A DNA stretch of 64,000 bases from CAWCDJ01 sp963836015. GTDB lineage: Bacteria; Acidobacteriota; Terriglobia; Bryobacterales; Bryobacteraceae. The notes below the pieces were generated by a model. It saw only the letters and a list, made by a program, of their open reading frames with translations. It ran no database searches and was not told the DNA's origin. The stretch lies in assembly GCA_963836015.1 (NCBI GenBank), contig CAWIIF010000001.1, positions 62,001 to 126,000 on the forward strand. The letters are read 5' to 3'. Both the position numbers and the translations under genes were made by a program. Below, piece by piece: positions 8,403 to 15,605 of this stretch. Within the stretch, counting starts at the first letter, position 1. Every line of letters starts with the position of its first letter.

Positions 8403-8986
8403 GGCTTTCCCACCGAAATCGTTGGCGTGCCGATTGTTAGCGCCGGCGGGGCGGGAGCCGGAGAAGCCGCGGAGGTCCCGGATCTTCCGGCCAGAACGCC
8501 GCCCAGGACGCCGGCGCCGGCCACCCCGGCAATCACCGCGATCCACTTTTTACGGCTGCGCGGGCCGGGCTGCAACTTTCCGGCGACCGTTTCGGCCACG
8601 TACTGAAACGAAGCCATTCCGGCCCGCGCCTGTTCTTTGGAAGCGAAGATCCGGACCTGGAAGCGCCCTCCGGTCCGGTTGAACTGAATCCCACGCGCCG
8701 AGGCTCGCCCGCGGGCGTCGGTACTGGCCGCGTCGGTGCGCAGGCCGTTCGTAAATGCGCCTCCGGGACCGTCCTCGGGCAGGTGGAAACTCACGGCTGC
8801 GCCCTCCACGGGTTTGCCGGTTTCATCGGTCACCTGCACCGTGAGCGGGCGCGCACTGCGCGAGCCGGGGAGGTGCACCGCCCCTTCGCCTTCGATAACC
8901 TGAATCTGGAGAATGGCGACCTGTCCGGCCGCCGGGCCGGATAGCGCGAGAGCCAGGGCCGCCAGCAGCGGTAATCTTATTTGCAA
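8399..8986 (-). CDS. Exported Ig-like domain protein with C-terminal membrane anchor
   Basis: About 195 residues from a TTG at 8986, chosen because it places a signal peptide (LPLLAALALALSGPAAG) at the N-terminus; no strong ribosome-binding site is visible. Residues about 25-135 resemble a bacterial Ig-like (invasin/Big) domain: LTVQVTDETGKPVEGAAVSF, TDARGRASARGI, RFQVRIFASK. A transmembrane helix (KKWIAVIAGVAGAGVLGGVL) follows near residue 160, then an Ala/Pro tail. It starts 14 bases after the PP2C gene and overlaps the downstream anchor-domain gene by four bases. Cell-envelope location is well supported, function unknown. Confidence 0.6.
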   Translation of the reverse strand: MQIRLPLLAALALALSGPAAGQVAILQIQVIEGEGAVHLPGSRSARPLTVQVTDETGKPVEGAAVSFHLPEDGPGGAFTNGLRTDAASTDARGRASARGIQFNRTGGRFQVRIFASKEQARAGMASFQYVAETVAGKLQPGPRSRKKWIAVIAGVAGAGVLGGVLAGRSGTSAASPAPAPPALTIGTPTISVGKP

Positions 8987-8999
8987 CGATATTCGACGG

Positions 9000-9722
9000 T
9001 CAGGCGGACCGGCGCACCAGTACGGTAGTGACGTTATCGGGACCGCCCGCTTCCTTTGCCGCCTCAATCAGCTGGCGGCAGCGTTCTTCGAGCGAATCGC
9101 CGTTGCTCCCGCCCCGCAGGATCTCTTCCATCCGCGGAGCATCCACCACCCCGTGAAGGCCATCGCTGCACATCAGCATGAGGCTCCCCGGGTTCAGTTC
9201 GATCGAGTAATAGTTGACGGTCAGCGGGGAACTGGCCCCGATCGCCATGGTCAGCACGTGCCGCATGGGATGGTTGCGGAGGCTTTCCTCGTCCAGCCCC
9301 AGCGGGCGCCCCACCTCGTTGACCCAAGTCTGGTCATCGGTGATCACGTGCAGGCCGCGGCCATCCAGCACGTAGGCCCGGCTATCCCCCACACTCGCGA
9401 TGGAGAGCGACTGGTCGATGGCGAGGGCCGCCACCAGCGTAGTTCCCATGCCTTCCAGGCTCGGGTCGCTTTGCGCGGCGTCGAGCACCCGGCGGTTGGC
9501 CTCTTCGACGGCCGCCAAAAGTGCCTGCGAGTCGCGCTGTGGGGAGCCGTTCACGATCTCCGCCACCGTATCCACCGCCAGGCGGGCCGCACATTCCCCG
9601 GCTTTGGCGCCGCCCATACCGTCGGCCAGGATATAGAGTCCGATTTCGGGTTCGATCAGGCAATAGTCCTCATTATTTCCCCGGACGCAGCCTTTATCCG
9701 ACATGGCGCAGGCTTCCCACAT
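9000..9722 (-). CDS. PP2C-type Ser/Thr protein phosphatase
   Basis: 240 residues from the ATG at 9722, which has AAGGAG seven bases upstream. All PP2C metal-binding motifs are present: RGNNEDYCLIE near residue 15, LADGMGGAKAGECAA near 35, GDSRAYVLDG near 120, CSDGLHGV near 190 and GGPDNVTTVLV at the C-terminus. Soluble and cytoplasmic, with no extra domain, so it is of the PrpC/Stp1 type that removes phosphate from targets of Hanks-type kinases. No kinase gene lies next to it here. It heads a three-gene minus-strand cluster with two envelope proteins. Confidence 0.9.
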   Translation of the reverse strand: MWEACAMSDKGCVRGNNEDYCLIEPEIGLYILADGMGGAKAGECAARLAVDTVAEIVNGSPQRDSQALLAAVEEANRRVLDAAQSDPSLEGMGTTLVAALAIDQSLSIASVGDSRAYVLDGRGLHVITDDQTWVNEVGRPLGLDEESLRNHPMRHVLTMAIGASSPLTVNYYSIELNPGSLMLMCSDGLHGVVDAPRMEEILRGGSNGDSLEERCRQLIEAAKEAGGPDNVTTVLVRRSA

Positions 9723-9833
9723 GGCGAGACTCCTTACTTGCCCGACCTCAGCAGCAACCGTAGCATCTGAACACCAGCAACGTAACGGACATTTTATCAG
9801 CGGCCGACGCGGTAAAATGAAGATTCTTCCCGG

Positions 9834-10727
9834 ATGATCTGGAAACGTCTCCTGCTGACGCTCGACATGATTAAGTTCGAGCACTCGGTGTTCGCCCTTC
9901 CTTTCGCCCTGACCGGAGCCCTGCTCGCCATTCGCCCGGAAAAACCAGGCTCTCCTCTTGCGTGGCTGGCCTGGGGGAAAATTCTCTGGATTATTGTGGC
10001 GATGGTGGGGGCCCGCTCGGCGGCCATGGCGTTCAACCGCCTGGTCGACTCGGGAATCGACGGCCGCAATCCACGAACCAGGATGCGCCATCTCCCCGCG
10101 GGTCTGCTGGGAAGGGGATTCACCTGGGGATTCGTAGTGGTCTCGTCCGGCGTGTTCGTTTTCGCCGCGGGCCAGTTGAACCCGCTGTGCCTGCATCTGG
10201 CGCCGCTAGCCCTGGCGATTGTCTTCATCTACTCGTTCACCAAGCGGTTCACGGCGTTTTCCCACCTGGTGTTGGGCTTCAGCCTGGGGATCGCCCCGGC
10301 GGCGGCGTGGATCGCGGTGCGCGGATCGCTCGACCCGCGAATCCTCTGGCTGACCGCCGCGGTGACGTTCTGGACGGCGGGGTTCGACATCATCTACTCC
10401 TGCCAGGACTATGACTTCGATGTAGCGGAGGATCTCTTCAGCGTGCCGCGGCTGCTGGGCATCGCCCGCGCGCTACGGGTGGCGCAGCTGTTCCACGTCC
10501 TGATGGTGGCCTGCCTGCTGATACTGGTCCGCGAGCTGCACCTCGGGGCGCTCGCGGTGGCGGGCGTGGGGGCCATCGTCGCGCTGCTCCTCTACGAGCA
10601 CAGCCTGGTGAAACCAAACGACTTGTCGCGCGTGAACGCGGCCTTCTTCACGATGAACGGGTACGTGAGCGTGCTATTCTTTTTATTCTGGGCTGCCGAT
10701 ATTTTCCTCCTCAAACCGGGTGCGTGA
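9834..10727 (+). CDS. mqnP: UbiA-family polyprenyltransferase of the futalosine menaquinone pathway (MqnP-like)
   Basis: 297 residues with about eight to nine membrane segments. The first prenyl-diphosphate/Mg motif is NRLVDSGID (N68, D72, D76) and the second is in the QDYDFDVAED region near residue 195; both are typical of UbiA enzymes. It attaches a polyprenyl chain to the aromatic menaquinone precursor in the inner membrane. Assignment to MqnP rather than UbiA rests on the immediate neighbour mqnE, whose alternative GTG start overlaps this stop. A TAAAAT hexamer at 9813-9818 is a weak -10 candidate. Confidence 0.82.
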   Translation: MIWKRLLLTLDMIKFEHSVFALPFALTGALLAIRPEKPGSPLAWLAWGKILWIIVAMVGARSAAMAFNRLVDSGIDGRNPRTRMRHLPAGLLGRGFTWGFVVVSSGVFVFAAGQLNPLCLHLAPLALAIVFIYSFTKRFTAFSHLVLGFSLGIAPAAAWIAVRGSLDPRILWLTAAVTFWTAGFDIIYSCQDYDFDVAEDLFSVPRLLGIARALRVAQLFHVLMVACLLILVRELHLGALAVAGVGAIVALLLYEHSLVKPNDLSRVNAAFFTMNGYVSVLFFLFWAADIFLLKPGA

Positions 10728-10729
10728 AC

Positions 10730-11848
10730 ATGCCAGTTGTGATTGACGACCGCCGCCTCATTCCCATTCGCGAAAAAGTGGAGGCGGGCCAGCGGCTGTC
10801 GCTCGAAGACGGCGTCACGCTCTTCCGCACCAGCGACATCCTGGCCCTGGGCTACATGGCGAACCTGGTGCGGGAGCGCCTGCACGGCGACACCACCTAT
10901 TTCAACGTCAACCGCCATATCAACCCCACGGACGTCTGTGTGGCCAGCTGCCGGCTGTGCGCTTTCGGCAAACGCGTGCGGGATCCCAAGGCCTACACGA
11001 TGTCGCTCGAGGAGGTGTGGCATCGCGCGGGCGAAGGGTGGAGCGAGGCGGTGACGGAGTTCCACATCGTCGGCGGGCTGCATCCGGAGCTGACACTGGA
11101 CTGGTTCTGCGAGATGCTCCGCGGGCTGAAGCAGCGCTTTCCGCAGGTCCATCTGAAGGCGTTTACGATGGTGGAGATCGCGTACCTGGCGCGCCGGACG
11201 AAGATTTCCGTGCGGGAAACGCTGGAACGGCTGCGCGACGCGGGCATGGATTCGCTGCCCGGCGGCGGCGCGGAGATTTTCAACGAGCGCGTGCGCCGGA
11301 TCATCTGCGATCACAAGATCGACGGCAACGAGTGGATCGAGACCGCAAGGACGGCCCATCAACTGGGGCTGCGCTCCAACTGCACCATGCTCTACGGGCA
11401 CATCGAAAACGACGAGGACCGCGCCGACCACCTGGTGCGCCTGCGGGCGCTGCAGGACGAGACGCACGGCTTCGTCACGTACATCCCGCTGGCCTTCCAT
11501 CCGGACAACACGCCGCTGCAGCATATACCTAAGACTACGGGGTTCGCGGACATCAAGAACATCGCGGTGGCGCGCCTGATGCTCGACAACGTCCCGCACA
11601 TCAAGGCGTACTGGGTGATGATGACGCCGCGGATCGCGCAGATCGCGCTGCGGTTCGGCGCGGACGATCTGGACGGGACGATCGTCGAGGAGCGCATCTA
11701 CCACGATGCCGGCGCCACCACCAGCCAGGGTCTGCGGAGGGCGGAACTGCTGCAGTTGATCCGCAAGGCGGGGCGCACTCCGGTGGAGCGGGACACGCTA
11801 TACCGGCCGGTGGAGCGCGGCGAAGCGACGTTCACGGTGCTGGTTTAG
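10730..11848 (+). CDS. mqnE: Aminodeoxyfutalosine synthase (radical SAM)
   Basis: About 372 residues; ATG at 10730, with an in-frame GTG at 10724 overlapping the mqnP stop as alternative. The radical SAM cluster motif is CVASCRLC, in the context YFNVNRHINPTDVCVASC that is characteristic of MqnE/MqnC-type enzymes. Further family features are EFHIVGGLHPEL, MDSLPGGGAEIF and YIPLAFHPDNTPL. It condenses 3-[(1-carboxyvinyl)oxy]benzoate with a SAM-derived adenosyl radical to aminodeoxyfutalosine. No mqnA, mqnC or mqnD gene is in the window. The stop codon overlaps the stop of the convergent VOC gene. Confidence 0.92.
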   Translation: MPVVIDDRRLIPIREKVEAGQRLSLEDGVTLFRTSDILALGYMANLVRERLHGDTTYFNVNRHINPTDVCVASCRLCAFGKRVRDPKAYTMSLEEVWHRAGEGWSEAVTEFHIVGGLHPELTLDWFCEMLRGLKQRFPQVHLKAFTMVEIAYLARRTKISVRETLERLRDAGMDSLPGGGAEIFNERVRRIICDHKIDGNEWIETARTAHQLGLRSNCTMLYGHIENDEDRADHLVRLRALQDETHGFVTYIPLAFHPDNTPLQHIPKTTGFADIKNIAVARLMLDNVPHIKAYWVMMTPRIAQIALRFGADDLDGTIVEERIYHDAGATTSQGLRRAELLQLIRKAGRTPVERDTLYRPVERGEATFTVLV

Positions 11849-12231
11849 GCCCCGAGGGGCTTCTCGCGGTGCAGCAGGTGGAGAATGTTGCCATCGCAAT
11901 CCGTGAAGAACACCAGGGAATTGCCGCCGCTGGTCTGCGGCTCGGCCAGGAAGGGAATTCCCTCGCTCTTCAACTTCTCGCAGGCTGCCGGGAAGTCCGC
12001 GACGGTCAGCGCCATGTGGCGGATGCCGGGGTCGCGCAGGCCGGGAGCGGCGCCCGCCGCGCCGGTTGACTCGATAATCTCGATCATCGACCCGTCGGGC
12101 GCCTGGACGAATACCGTCGGGCTTTTCTTCGACTGGTAGTTGATTACGAATCCCAAGTGGTCTACGTACCACTTCGCGAGCCTCAGCGGATCGGGTGAGG
12201 CGATGGCGGTATGTTCGATTCCGGATACCAT
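11845..12231 (-). CDS. VOC-family (glyoxalase/dioxygenase-fold) protein
   Basis: 128 residues, the size of a single vicinal-oxygen-chelate unit. Candidate metal ligands: His in GIEHTAIAS near residue 7, Glu in GSMIEIIES, His in IRHMALTV and the C-terminal DCDGNILHLLHR motif. Typical homologues are lactoylglutathione-lyase-like or fosfomycin-resistance-like; the substrate cannot be predicted. Its TAA (11845-11847) and the mqnE TAG (11846-11848) share two bases on opposite strands, so the convergent genes overlap by four bases. Confidence 0.8.
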   Translation of the reverse strand: MVSGIEHTAIASPDPLRLAKWYVDHLGFVINYQSKKSPTVFVQAPDGSMIEIIESTGAAGAAPGLRDPGIRHMALTVADFPAACEKLKSEGIPFLAEPQTSGGNSLVFFTDCDGNILHLLHREKPLGA

Positions 12232-12561
12232 GACCGGATTTTAACAGTTAAGCTGACGTAAAAATTGACACGCGTTTCCAACTTGCGAGGTACCCTTTCG
12301 GCCGCACAATGCGCGGCCCTGGAGCACGTCGAAGCCTCGACCCGCGACAGAGAGACCGCGGCGCTGTTATCGATAGCAGCTATCTTTAGAACGCGCCGGA
12401 TATGGCCTGGAAAACTATCGCGAAGCAATCGGGTTGGTCCGGCAGCATGCCCGGATCGTGCCGGGTCAAAGTGGATGGCCGGACCCTGGCGCGGTTGTCG
12501 TTACTTATCCTTGCGGGCTACCGGACGAGGCCCATCTTCTATGCTGGAAGGTGGAGGAAAG
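12232..12561. other. Non-coding stretch upstream of the epoxide hydrolase genes
   Basis: No convincing gene. It holds a TTGACA hexamer (12265-12270) with TACCCT 20 bases further on, a weak promoter candidate, and a perfect 6-bp palindrome GATAGC-A-GCTATC at 12372-12384 that could be an operator. The open frame here continues into the epoxide hydrolase but has no ribosome-binding site before 12562. Confidence 0.3.
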
Positions 12562-13509
12562 ATGGAACTCAAGCAGTACGAGATCGCTGCGAATGGCATC
12601 TCTTTGCACGTAACTGAGGTTGGGGCCGGGCCGGTCGTTCTTTTCTGTCATGGGTTTCCGGACACCTCTTATACGTGGCGACAACAGATGACGGCCGTCG
12701 CGTCAACCGGCTTTCGCTCGATTGCTCCAGACATGCGCGGATACGGGCGCAGCTCAGCTCCATCCGACTCAACCTTGTATACGCCGCTCCAGACGGCGGG
12801 AGACCTGGTCGGACTCCTCGATGCGCTGAATATTCCCAGCGCCGTGATCGTGGGTCACGACTGGGGTGCAACCCATGCGTGGAGTGCCGCTATGATGCGT
12901 CCGGATCGATTCACAGCGGTGTTCTGCCTGAGCGTGCCTTACTTTCCGCGCGGTGATGTCAGCGTCTTCGAGCGCATGCGTACATCTGGACATGAAAACG
13001 ATTTTTACATGTTCGAACAGATCAAACCGGAAGCCGATCTAATTTGGGCCGATGCTGCAGTAACAATTCCGGGGGTTTTGTATTGGGCATCAGGTTCTGC
13101 TCCGGCCGGCACGCGATGGAGCCCTCTGGACCCTGCACGAAGTCTTCATCGTCCCGCTCCCGGGCCGTTGCCGTCGTGGGCGGAGCCAGATTACGTCGCT
13201 CACAACGTAGCGGAGTTTACGCGAACCGGTTTCCATGGCGCCTTAAATTACTATCGCGCCGCTGAACCGTATTTCTATATGTCCGCCGCCTGGAAGGGTG
13301 CGAAGATCACTCAACCGTCGTTTTACATCGCGGGTAAAGCTGATGGCCTGAGGGCGCTTTATCCCCCTCTTGAAAAGCTTCGCATCGGTCTTCCCGGTCT
13401 CGTGGGGAATCTCGAGCTCGACAATGTGGGCCACTGGATACAACACGAAGCCTCTGCCGAAGTCAGCGAACAGCTTGTGAAGTTCGTGCGTACGGTAAAC
13501 CCTGCCTAA
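12562..13509 (+). CDS. Alpha/beta hydrolase, soluble epoxide hydrolase type
   Basis: 315 residues; ATG at 12562 preceded by GGAGGAAAG. Epoxide-hydrolase signatures: HGFPDTSYTW (residues 30-39, oxyanion/HGxP loop), PDMRGYGRSSAP (57-67), nucleophile Asp100 in GHDWGATHAW, lid-domain Tyr residues (NYYRAAEPYFY) and the catalytic His in NVGHWIQHEAS near the C-terminus. It would hydrolyse epoxides, or dehalogenate haloalkanes if the lid differs. It is followed 11 bases later by a second member of the same fold, suggesting a small catabolic operon with the VOC gene at 14576. Less GC-biased codon use than the flanking genes suggests recent acquisition. Confidence 0.85.
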   Translation: MELKQYEIAANGISLHVTEVGAGPVVLFCHGFPDTSYTWRQQMTAVASTGFRSIAPDMRGYGRSSAPSDSTLYTPLQTAGDLVGLLDALNIPSAVIVGHDWGATHAWSAAMMRPDRFTAVFCLSVPYFPRGDVSVFERMRTSGHENDFYMFEQIKPEADLIWADAAVTIPGVLYWASGSAPAGTRWSPLDPARSLHRPAPGPLPSWAEPDYVAHNVAEFTRTGFHGALNYYRAAEPYFYMSAAWKGAKITQPSFYIAGKADGLRALYPPLEKLRIGLPGLVGNLELDNVGHWIQHEASAEVSEQLVKFVRTVNPA

Positions 13510-13520
13510 AGGAGCACGCG

Positions 13521-14540
13521 ATGGCAGCAGCTTTGGCACTAACCGACGCCACTTTCCACTCGCCACGCCACGCGACGCACTACTGGGAGGCCGGACCTGC
13601 AGGCGGCCCATTGATAATCTTCCTCCACGGCTGGCCCGGGATTGGTCTAGTGTGGCGCGCGCAGGTCGAGGCTTTCGCGGCCGAGGGCTGGCACTGCATT
13701 GCGCCGGACATGCGTGGCTATGGCGGTTCATCTGCGCCTTCCGCGTCGGAGGCCTATGCCCTAAAAGAGATCGTTGATGACATGGTCGAGCTGCATGACC
13801 ATCTGGGCGCCAGCCCGGCAATCTGGGTCGGGCATGATCTCGGAAGTCCCGTTGTAGGGGCGCTGACCGCGCATCACGCGAAGCGAAGCCGCGGCGTCGT
13901 GTTTATCTCTGTCCCCTATGCACCGCAGGCCTTCGGGTTGCCCGGTCTCCTGCCGCTCATCGACCGCAAGCTCTATCCGGCCGAGCAGTATCCGGACGGA
14001 CAATGGGACTACTACCGTTTCTACCTGACCCACTTCGACCAGACGGTCAAGGACTTCAATGCTGACATCCCGGCGAGCCTCGCGGCGATATACCGCAGCG
14101 GGAACCCCGAATCAGTAGGCAAAGTGTACCGGTCTGCGATCATCACCCGCAATGGCGGTTGGTTCGGTTCGGCGCACCATGCTCCCGCGGTAGAGCCTGA
14201 TACCGCACTCTGGCCGCCCGCCGACTTTGACGCCCTTGTCGAAGCGTTCGGCGTCACCGGATTCCAGCCGGGCAATTCCTGGTACCTGAACGACAGCGCC
14301 AACATCGCCTACGCTCATGGGGCGCCTGATGGCGGGCAACTGCGCCAGCCCGTGCTGTTTATGAACGGCGACTTCGATGAACTCTGCGATATCACCCACA
14401 ACGGCTCCGGTGAGCCCATGCACAGCGCGTGCCACGACCTTAGCGTGACGAATCTTCCTTCGGGCCACTGGCTGCCTCTCGAACGCAAGGCAGAAGTTAT
14501 CCAAGCTGTGCGTTCCTGGCTGAAAACGAAAGCGCTGTAA
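13521..14540 (+). CDS. Alpha/beta hydrolase, second epoxide-hydrolase-like enzyme
   Basis: 339 residues; the start at 13521 has AAAGGAG overlapping the upstream stop codon. Motifs: HGWPG (residues 36-40), APDMRGYGGSSAPS (61-74), nucleophile Asp106 in VGHDLGSPVVG, acid in MNGDFDELCD and catalytic His in LPSGHWLPLER. It is clearly distinct from its upstream neighbour, so the pair is not a simple recent duplication. The substrate is unknown. It is co-oriented with the 14576 VOC gene. Confidence 0.85.
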   Translation: MAAALALTDATFHSPRHATHYWEAGPAGGPLIIFLHGWPGIGLVWRAQVEAFAAEGWHCIAPDMRGYGGSSAPSASEAYALKEIVDDMVELHDHLGASPAIWVGHDLGSPVVGALTAHHAKRSRGVVFISVPYAPQAFGLPGLLPLIDRKLYPAEQYPDGQWDYYRFYLTHFDQTVKDFNADIPASLAAIYRSGNPESVGKVYRSAIITRNGGWFGSAHHAPAVEPDTALWPPADFDALVEAFGVTGFQPGNSWYLNDSANIAYAHGAPDGGQLRQPVLFMNGDFDELCDITHNGSGEPMHSACHDLSVTNLPSGHWLPLERKAEVIQAVRSWLKTKAL

Positions 14541-14575
14541 TTTGGCGAGATCTGCAGCAATACTCAAGGAAAACA

Positions 14576-15028
14576 ATGACTGCACTAACTACACCCCATG
14601 CCTCCAGCCCACTTGCCTCCCTGAAGATCAATCACGTAGGCATTCGCGTGCCGGACTTTGATATCGCGGTTGCCTGGTATGCCGACAAGCTCGATTTTCG
14701 GCTGAAGCAATCGGTTCCAGTTGCCGGGCTTACCTTCGGGTTTCTTTATCCCGCTGGAGACGATAGTTTCCATTTCGAGCTGATGGCCGGGCCGGGCGCA
14801 GCAAAACGCCCGCCCTTTAAGGATTTGCATGACAGCTACAACATGTCTGGCTGGCACCACCCGGGTTTCAGCGTCGATAGTGTGGACGATGTCATCGACG
14901 AATTGAAGCGCCGCGACGTGACGATCGCCAGCGAGCCACACGATGTACCCGCAATGGGCCTTCGCGTGGCCTTCTTTTCAGATCCCTGGGGGAATCTTTT
15001 CGAGGTTATCCAGACCATTACCCAATAA
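14576..15028 (+). CDS. VOC-family protein
   Basis: 150 residues with the two beta-alpha-beta-beta-beta modules of the vicinal-oxygen-chelate fold. Candidate ligands are His in INHVGIRVPDF near residue 20, Glu in FHFELMAGPG near 68, His in GWHHPGFSV near 96 and the Glu of the C-terminal DPWGNLFEVIQ, the common VOC ending. An AAGGA site precedes the ATG. Its position behind two epoxide-hydrolase-like genes suggests a shared catabolic or detoxification route. Confidence 0.82.
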   Translation: MTALTTPHASSPLASLKINHVGIRVPDFDIAVAWYADKLDFRLKQSVPVAGLTFGFLYPAGDDSFHFELMAGPGAAKRPPFKDLHDSYNMSGWHHPGFSVDSVDDVIDELKRRDVTIASEPHDVPAMGLRVAFFSDPWGNLFEVIQTITQ

Positions 15029-15262
15029 CGCTAACGGACATTGCCCCGAATCCTTCGATTTGGCCTCGTCGGAGGAATCTGTGGGTCACTCGTACGTTCC
15101 AATGAGGCCGGGAAGCTCGGCTCGCGCAGCCGGTGAACCCGATGCCGGATAGTGAGGCTTCAGCGTTTGCGACCGTGGCCCTTTCATGCCTTCGTATTTC
15201 TGTTTGACCACGTTTAACCCCCTGATGCGGTATGGTAAGCTGTCTCAGTAAGACTTCTTCCT

Positions 15263-15592
15263 ATGGACCGGCAAGACTCTCTGAATGGCTCGATCCCGCT
15301 GCTGGTGCTGAAGATCCTGGCACAGCGCGGACCCCTGCATGGTTACGGCATTGGCGCTCACATCCAAGCCATGTCCGACGACATCCTTCGCGTGGAGCAA
15401 GGTTCCCTTTATCCGGCGCTGCACCGCATGGAAGAGGGTGGCTGGATCAAAGCTAAATGGATAAAGACGGAGAACAATCGCCGGGCCAGGCTTTACGAGA
15501 TCACAGCTGCCGGCCGGAAAGAGCTTGCCCAGGAAGAAGCCCGCTGGAGCATGGTAACGGCCGCTGTGGGCCAAATCCTGCAGCGCGCCTAG
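15263..15592 (+). CDS. PadR-family transcriptional regulator
   Basis: 109 residues, a winged helix of the short PadR (PF03551) type: PLLVLKILAQRGPLHGYGIG, then LRVEQGSLYPALHRMEEGGW (recognition helix) and RARLYEITAAGRKELAQE (wing). It lies 13 bases upstream of an ADOP-type ABC permease. PadR-ADOP pairing is widespread in Acidobacteria, where the regulator probably represses the permease gene in response to an effector. No clear palindromic operator was identified in the 234 bases upstream. Confidence 0.93.
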   Translation: MDRQDSLNGSIPLLVLKILAQRGPLHGYGIGAHIQAMSDDILRVEQGSLYPALHRMEEGGWIKAKWIKTENNRRARLYEITAAGRKELAQEEARWSMVTAAVGQILQRA

Positions 15593-15605
15593 AGGGGAGG
15601 GATAT

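Noticed and set aside
12265..12296. Sigma-70-like promoter TTGACA...TACCCT before the epoxide hydrolase
   Set aside because: The spacer is 20 bases, longer than the usual 16-18, and the -10 match is weak; mentioned only as a candidate in the intergenic entry.
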